A stretch of 60,945 bases of DNA from Nodosilinea sp. P-1105 (GTDB lineage Bacteria; Cyanobacteriota; Cyanobacteriia; Phormidesmidales; Phormidesmidaceae). The position numbers were made by a program, and so were the translations under genes. Position 1 is the stretch's first letter; every line of letters starts with the position of its first letter. Shown here piece by piece: positions 56,017 through 60,945 of this stretch. Where the stretch lies: assembly GCF_012911975.1 (NCBI RefSeq), contig NZ_SMDQ01000031.1, forward strand, positions 1-60,945, written 5' to 3'. The notes below the pieces were generated by a model. That model saw only the letters and a program-made list of their open reading frames with translations. It did not search any database and had not been told where the DNA came from.

Positions 56017-56793
56017 TCATTGTATGCTTTTTAAGGTTTCTAAAAGCACTTTATCGCCTGTATCAATTCTTACCACCCCAAGCCGAGGATTTTCTAAATC
56101 AAGGATGATATACGTAATTCCAGATATAGTTATGCAGAATATAACCATATAGAATAATGGTCTATTTTCATTGGTGGACATATCCTGGCCGACTAAAAAA
56201 GCTGAAGCCAGGGCAAGAGTGAATAGTAAAATGTAAACAGTTGTAGGTGGATGGGTGCGGGTCGCTTGTAGCCGTTCATTGGCAATATCAATCATGTCAT
56301 TGGTAGAGCTTAGAACCAAGGTCATGATCCCAGGATTTTTATCTATTAGAACAGAAGCATTAGCAATTTCCCAGATTTGTTCTTGCAATTTTAGACTTTG
56401 GTGAAAATAAGAATTAGATAGTTGCCGATTGGCATAATACTCAAATACATTGATGCGAGATTGAACATACTCTCTATAAAGTGGGCGCAACTTATCTTGA
56501 GCATCCTGTGGTAGTAAATCAAGCCTAAGATAGGCAGTACCAATGGCATTTGCCTCTTGTAAAACTAGCTTGACTCGGTGCTCATAACGGGATAATGTCC
56601 CCGTAAAGGTAAAGGCTAAGATTAAACCTAAAATGGCAAAAACAGAACTTTCAACTGCACTAGATCCTTCGGTTTTGCTTTCTGGATGTTTTTTCAGTCT
56701 GCGCTTACCTACCCTATAGCCAGCTTCAATACTTCCAGCCATACCTAAGGAGAGCAATATTGCTGATATGAGTGCTATAGCTATAAATTCCAT
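56017..56793 (-). CDS. Bestrophin-like (DUF4239) membrane protein
   Basis: The 258-residue protein has helices at ~3-22, ~52-66, ~190-205 and ~214-232, with a helical cytosolic part between. The family pattern is visible in AVESSVFAILGLILAFTFTG, EANAIGTAYLRLDLLP and REYVQSRI. Such proteins are termed bestrophin-like; transport activity is unproven. AT-rich like its neighbours. Confidence 0.85.
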   Translation of the reverse strand: MEFIAIALISAILLSLGMAGSIEAGYRVGKRRLKKHPESKTEGSSAVESSVFAILGLILAFTFTGTLSRYEHRVKLVLQEANAIGTAYLRLDLLPQDAQDKLRPLYREYVQSRINVFEYYANRQLSNSYFHQSLKLQEQIWEIANASVLIDKNPGIMTLVLSSTNDMIDIANERLQATRTHPPTTVYILLFTLALASAFLVGQDMSTNENRPLFYMVIFCITISGITYIILDLENPRLGVVRIDTGDKVLLETLKSIQ

Positions 56794-56897
56794 AATTTAT
56801 CAAAATAAATGGTGCTGATTATCATTAACTTTATCAACCAGAATTTTCGATCGTGCTCAAGATGTAATTATGGAGGTTAGAATTTCTTATAATACTC

Positions 56898-57038
56898 CTA
56901 GCATACCAGTGTGTCCCCCATCTGCACGTCTTTCCAAACCGTCAAGAATGGTCGCATTTGTCTGATCATGAAAAGACTTGATGATTTATCGGCCTGCTCA
57001 TGGACGATGACTAAGCGTTTGCGGCCATACTTCTTCAT
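56898..57038 (-). pseudogene. Short relic resembling a transposase segment
   Basis: A 46-codon frame begins MKKYGRKRLVIVHEQADKSS, like the KYG[RK]KRLVIVHE segment of some IS4/IS701-type transposases, and then diverges. It is probably an insertion-sequence remnant. Coding status is doubtful. The rest of the 254-bp spacer is empty. Confidence 0.35.
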
Positions 57039-57047
57039 ATGAACCCT

Positions 57048-58532
57048 TTAAAATCGCAGACCGGCCCGCAATCCCAGAAATAGAGCATCGCTGAAACTCT
57101 GGTTTGCGGGGTTGATGTATTGCACATCCCCCGTCAAGTGAAACCATGGCGTAATCGCATAGTTATAATAGGCTTCCAGGCCAGAGCCATTACCAAAGTC
57201 AATGATAGGATTGACAGTGCTTTGCAGCGCATCGCTGAAGTTCCAGTAAAAACCACCCAACCCGAAACGATCTTGGGGTCTTGTGGCGAATAGCCCTCTG
57301 CCACCAAGGCCTGCAACCACTGACCCCTGAATCGGGTTGGGGTTGCCATCGGCAAGCAACCCCCTGAAGTAGATGCCCCAACCTTCACGGGGGTTATCTG
57401 GCAGTTGTTGCAGTAAATGGCTGAACTGGAACGCAATAGCGTAGGATCCTTGTTGAGTGCCACCTTCGATGTTTGGTGGCAACAGAATATCGTTCAAGTC
57501 TGGCCCTGCTTGAGTGCTGTAGGTGCCCGTGAGGCTAACGGTGGTTGGGCGATCGCTGATGGTAGTGGCGTAGGTGATCCCAGCCGAGAAGGTGACTCCG
57601 TCTGCAAACAAATTCTTGGGCCAGTAATTGTTGGTCTGGTCGTTGGGATCATAGACCATGACGGTGAGGGCAACGGGGTCGAGGCGGATGTTGGTGATCG
57701 CCCCAAAGATGGTGGGTGGCAGGACACCACTGGGAGGAGCGACGAAGGAAAGGTTCATAAATCGCTGCGTACCCCAACCACCAAAGAAAAGGTCACGGGC
57801 TAACAAGTCGAGCACGTTAATTTTGCCAATTAGCAGCGAAACATCGCCCAACCGCTGGGATAGGTAAAGCGAGGACGCCACTAAATTTCCTGAGTCTCCC
57901 AGTGGAAGAGCGGCTCCTGTATTGACAGGCCAAAAGGCTCCCTGGGCAGACGGCAATGGAGGAATACTGCCGTACCGTAGTTCCAGATGGGTATTGAAAC
58001 TCCCCCCCTCCCAGAGGCCCAGCTTTTCAGTATCAAAATTGATCAGGGCATCGAAGCGCCCCCCGTAGTTGAATTCACGGGAGCCGGAACTGATCACAGC
58101 CCCCTGCAAAAACTGCGTGAAGTAGAGGTCGAAGGTGACGCCACTGTCGGCGAGTTGCGATCGCAGCCCGCCCCAATCCCCTGTCAACGTTGGTCGTTCC
58201 CAAACACTGGGCGGTGGTTCACCGCTGCTGTGTTGGGCAATGGCTGGCGCTGTTGCAGAAATAGGGGCATTCCCGGCGAGAGATGCCGCTGCTGGGCCGG
58301 TTGAAACCGGATACAGATCAGCCGCCTGACTCGACATTGCTGACGCCGAATCATCAGGAAAATCTGCGATCACATCGGCGCAATCGGTTGCTTGAAGGGC
58401 AATAAGATTTTGACAGGGGGTGGCATAGCCTGGATCACCCCATCCCAGCAGGGGAATGATCAGCGCCCCACTGCGTAAGACAGACAGAGGCCAGATGGTC
58501 TGCCTAGAAGTTGGTCTATAGCGATAATTCAC
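57048..58532 (-). CDS. OprB-family carbohydrate porin
   Basis: The 494-residue outer-membrane protein has a signal sequence, a low-complexity region (~45-105) and then RPTLTGDWGGLRSQLADSGV, the OprB signature. Repeated beta-strand segments end in LRAGLRF, with a terminal Phe as in outer-membrane barrels. It has no SLH domain, unlike the major cyanobacterial porins, and is thus closer to the substrate-specific OprB type. Role: passive sugar or organic solute uptake. Confidence 0.9.
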   Translation of the reverse strand: MNYRYRPTSRQTIWPLSVLRSGALIIPLLGWGDPGYATPCQNLIALQATDCADVIADFPDDSASAMSSQAADLYPVSTGPAAASLAGNAPISATAPAIAQHSSGEPPPSVWERPTLTGDWGGLRSQLADSGVTFDLYFTQFLQGAVISSGSREFNYGGRFDALINFDTEKLGLWEGGSFNTHLELRYGSIPPLPSAQGAFWPVNTGAALPLGDSGNLVASSLYLSQRLGDVSLLIGKINVLDLLARDLFFGGWGTQRFMNLSFVAPPSGVLPPTIFGAITNIRLDPVALTVMVYDPNDQTNNYWPKNLFADGVTFSAGITYATTISDRPTTVSLTGTYSTQAGPDLNDILLPPNIEGGTQQGSYAIAFQFSHLLQQLPDNPREGWGIYFRGLLADGNPNPIQGSVVAGLGGRGLFATRPQDRFGLGGFYWNFSDALQSTVNPIIDFGNGSGLEAYYNYAITPWFHLTGDVQYINPANQSFSDALFLGLRAGLRF

Positions 58533-58593
58533 TCGGTTTCAGCGGGTGTTTGGGCTGTAACAACGGACAAGAGATGACTCACAATTGTCTGGC

Positions 58594-59714
58594 TTACGCC
58601 GCTCGTGTCGCGGCGGGCAGCGCCACGAGCTCGGCTAGCTCGGCCAGGGTTTGGGGGAAAAGACTGGGCTGGGTGGGTTGCAATTGAATGTTGGGCACGC
58701 CGCCCATGAGTTGAAAGGCCCGTTGTAGGGTGCGATCGCGCCAAATATCTGGTTGTGGCGAATGTTTTATCCCCTCGGCGCTGAAACTCCATTTCCAGCC
58801 GCCCAGCATACCGGCCACCACCCGGTTGGCCAAATTGGCAACGATTTTGCTACTGCTGGGGTCGCTCAACGCCTGCTTGTTGATCCAGGGGGATTGCCGC
58901 CAGTGGAGGATTAGCCAGGCCAAAGAAACCATGTCGTGGGCGACCATGGAGCGGGAGGCGATGACTAACCCCTGGGGCGGGGCAATCACATGGCCCAGGT
59001 CGGGGCCGAAGGTGGCCAGTACCTTGTCGGCGGCGGTGACCACCAGGCGCTGCTTTTGTAGCAGGGTGGGAACGGTGTTGGCTTCGGCGGTTTTTTCTTG
59101 AATGCTCTTAGCGGCGTGGTGGTACTCAGGCGGGTGTCGTAGCGCATGTAGCCCACCACCGACTTGAGGCCAAGGGTGTTGCCCAGCAGGGCGTGGCGGC
59201 TACAGCGGGGCATGGACACAATGTGATCCACCTGCCGCAGCACGTTTGGCAGGGTGACGCCCTCCCGCCAGTGGGAACCGGGGGCTGGTTGCTCGGTGTA
59301 GAAACTGTCCCAGCCCGCCTCTTCAAAGAATGCCCACTCCGCCCCGGCCTCCAGAACGATATCCAATAGCCCCGCACTCTTGGCCAGCTCGCGACTGCTG
59401 CGGCCCTTACACCCCTCCGGGCGCTGATCCAGATGGCCAACGCCGCTCATGTCGCCCACAATCACCCGCCCTGCCCCCTTTTCCTTCAGTAGGCGCACCA
59501 TACTGGCGATCGCTAGGGGGCTGGTGGTAGACGGGTAAGGTTTGCCAGAATTGAGCACCGGTTTGATGAACACCGTGTCGCCGGGTCGCAGCCAGTCCAG
59601 GGTGTCCACGGCCAGGGTGGCCTCACGGATGGCCTGATCCATCTCCGGGGGAGAGGGATCGCGGTTAAGGGGGGCTAAGCTGACGATTTCCTGCGGTGCG
59701 AGGGAGAGAGACAT
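58594..59714 (-). pseudogene. DUF362 protein with a one-base frameshift
   Basis: The 5' part (MSLSLAPQEIVSLAPLNRDP; GDTVFIKPVLNSGKPYPSTT; MPRCSRHALLGNTLGLKSVV) is a normal DUF362 protein up to YMRYDTRL. At about 59126 one base is missing: restoring it gives LEYHHAAKSIQEKTAEANTV and continues through VVTAADKVLATFGPDLGHVI to the 58594 stop. Both halves are otherwise clean. This may be a recent mutation, programmed shift or base-call error. Confidence 0.85.
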
Positions 59715-59726
59715 GGGAACTTCCAT

Positions 59727-60197
59727 CCTGTGGAGTCTGATTTTTTACCCTGGTATTTTCAGGGCGATGACTGAGCCGATAAAAATCCTCAATTCCTAGG
59801 TAAATCAGCTCAGAAAGGCTGCGAATCCATAGAACATTTCAGACTTTTGGGGAAAGAAGCAGTTTTGGGAAAGCCATCTTCTGCTTCGAGTGCCACCGTA
59901 GACCAAGCACCATATAGCGATGAAAGGCCTCAGCGTGGTGTGAGCGGGTCTACTCCAATCACCTATTCCAATCACCTATAGAGAAATGCTCCACAAAAGT
60001 AAAGCGAACTCGCATAAACTTGCGTTTTTTGAATAGAACCTGAGGCGTTGTACCGATGATCTATGTCGTTTTGTAGCAGGGTATTGTTTGGCCTCTTCTT
60101 AGGGAGATAGCATCATCGCGCTAGTCATTTTTGATATGCGTTGGCTGTGCGTGAGTGGCGCTCGCTTGGCACGTCCTTCGCACGGATGTTGTGAATC
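59727..60197. other. Spacer upstream of the sulfatase gene with dispersed motif
   Basis: The 471-bp stretch contains agtaaagcgaac...acttgcgttttttgaata (59998-60036) followed by gaggcgttgtacc. This is the same block found twice before the 50.7-kb gene and once before the 48.0-kb gene. No credible gene is seen on either strand. Confidence 0.6.
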
Positions 60198-60236
60198 ATG
60201 CTGGTGTTGTGAATCATGCTGGTGTTGTGAATCATG
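60180..60236 (+). repeat. Three tandem 18-bp units with start codons and MLVL mini-ORFs
   Basis: The unit gttgtgaatcatgctggt is repeated, giving in-frame ATGs at 60198, 60216 and 60234. The first two open ATG-CTG-GTG-TTG-TGA (MLVL-stop); the third opens the sulfatase. This could be a leader-peptide array or simple slippage. Confidence 0.75.
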
Positions 60237-60945
60237 CTTTCTCGGATTAGATCCTTTCTCCTCACTGGGGCCATGGTCGCTGCCCTTGTGCTGCAAATGG
60301 CCGTTCCCCCGGCCTTAGCCCAGGAAATTTTGCCTCGACCGGAACCCACCTTTCAGGGCAAGATTGGTGTCACCTACCAAGAGTCTCAGCCGGATACCGC
60401 CCTGTTTCAAGCCACGAAGGCCCCCGCTGGGGCTCCCAATGTGTTGTTGGTGCTGATTGACGATGCGGGCTTTGGCTCGGCCAGCACCTTTGGTGGCCCC
60501 ATTGCCACCCCCACCTTTGATCGGTTGGCCGCCAACGGGTTACGCTACAACACTTTCCATACGACGGCCCTGTGTTCGCCGACCCGCGCTGCCATTTTGA
60601 CTGGGCGCAACCATCACTCGGTGGGGTCGGGCACCATTCAAGAGCTAGCCACGGCCTACCCCGGCTATACGGGGTTGATTCCCCAAAGTACGGCCACCAT
60701 CGGCCAGATTCTCCAGCGCAATGGCTATAGCACCGCCTGGTTTGGCAAAAACCACAACGTCCCCGACAACCAGACCACCAGCGTCGGCCCCTTCGATCGC
60801 TGGCCCAATGGTTTGGGCTTTGACTATTTCTATGGGTTCATCGGCGGTGAAACCGACCAGTGGTATCCCAATACTGTTCGGATAAACAGAATTTCAGTAT
60901 ATTTGCACTGTTCTGACAGAGCAGGTGTATGGTGCAACTCAAGGA
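60234..60945 (+). CDS. Arylsulfatase, 5' part, likely interrupted near the window edge
   Basis: The exported enzyme hydrolyses sulfate esters after Cys is converted to formylglycine. Signal: [20 protein letters not shown]. The mature part shows [20 protein letters not shown] (metal Asp pair) and the sulfatase signature [35 protein letters not shown] follows. After about 60875-60885 the sequence turns AT-rich (ataaacagaatttcagtata) and no longer resembles the family, suggesting insertion of another element. The frame stays open to the edge. Confidence 0.85.
   Translation, partial: MLSRIRSFLLTGAMVAALVLQMAVPPALAQEILPRPEPTFQGKIGVTYQESQPDTALFQATKAPAGAPNVLLVLIDDAGFGSASTFGGPIATPTFDRLAANGLRYNTFHTTALCSPTRAAILTGRNHHSVGSGTIQELATAYPGYTGLIPQSTATIGQILQRNGYSTAWFGKNHNVPDNQTTSVGPFDRWPNGLGFDYFYGFIGGETDQWYPNTVRINRISVYLHCSDRAGVWCNSR

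Noticed and set aside
60099..60349. Minus-strand frames with HDSQHQ/MIHNTS repeats
   Set aside because: They are the shadow of the 18-bp tandem repeat in front of the sulfatase gene.

Overview
The window comes from a filamentous, non-heterocystous-type diazotrophic cyanobacterium, best compared with the Leptolyngbya/Nodosilinea group. This is inferred from psbA and psbX, abundant HIP1 octamers (GCGATCGC), Pho boxes of the cyanobacterial SphR type, a cyanobacterial-style nif cluster, and dense families of short intergenic repeats. No strain is named because none can be read from the sequence.

Region 1 (1-11.9 kb) is core genome. It holds the 3' end of psbA (Glu130 form of D1), a soluble histidine kinase, a FinO-like small protein, a decayed dienelactone hydrolase, a stand-alone allophanate-hydrolase-type C-terminal domain, a BASS transporter, alpha-glucan phosphorylase, a pentapeptide-repeat protein, psbX (39 codons), a YggT protein, accC and tRNA-Leu(GAG).

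Region 2 (12-21.5 kb, mostly minus strand) is a phosphate island. It has pstS-pstC-pstA-pstB, an RppA/RppB-like two-component pair and a second pstB. Three groups of 11-bp-period TTAA repeats lie upstream of pstS and of the second pstB. A 42-bp tandem array separates the response regulator from its kinase. A ligase-associated exonuclease gene follows at 22.1 kb.

Region 3 (23.1-44.7 kb, all plus strand) is the nitrogen-fixation cluster: nifB-fdxN-nifS-nifU-nifH-nifD-nifK-nifZ-nifEN-nifX-DUF269-CCE_0567-nifW-hesA-hesB-fdxH-feoA-flavodoxin-CBS/CP12-like-cysK-CDO-like cupin-ArsC-like nitrogenase-associated protein-methyltransferase. Together these provide sulfur mobilisation (cysK, nifS, nifU, hesA/B), FeMo-cofactor assembly (nifB, nifEN, nifX), nitrogenase (nifHDK) and electron supply (fdxN, fdxH, flavodoxin). 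nifE and nifN form one reading frame joined by a linker that is itself a copy of an intergenic palindromic repeat. The NifU linker and the HesA tail also contain repeat-derived sequence. C-rich octamer repeats precede most nif start codons. In three spacers they are preceded by G-rich complements right after the upstream stop codon, so the mRNA could form long intercistronic stem-loops. Three TGAGTAC elements lie in the long nifB leader. nifV, nifT, nifP and cnfR are not in the window.

Region 4 (44.8-60.9 kb) is accessory and decaying. It contains secreted proteins of unknown function, a truncated paralogue, a deleted DUF1269 gene, an AraC regulator, a BrnT/BrnA toxin-antitoxin pair, a dead IS1-type element, an AT-rich EAL phosphodiesterase, fragments of an ABC ATPase and a DUF5996 gene, a TMEM175-like channel, a bestrophin-like/DUF4239 protein, an OprB-type porin, a frameshifted DUF362 gene and an arylsulfatase that loses its reading at the right edge. 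A ~35-bp motif recurs upstream of three plus-strand genes of this region.
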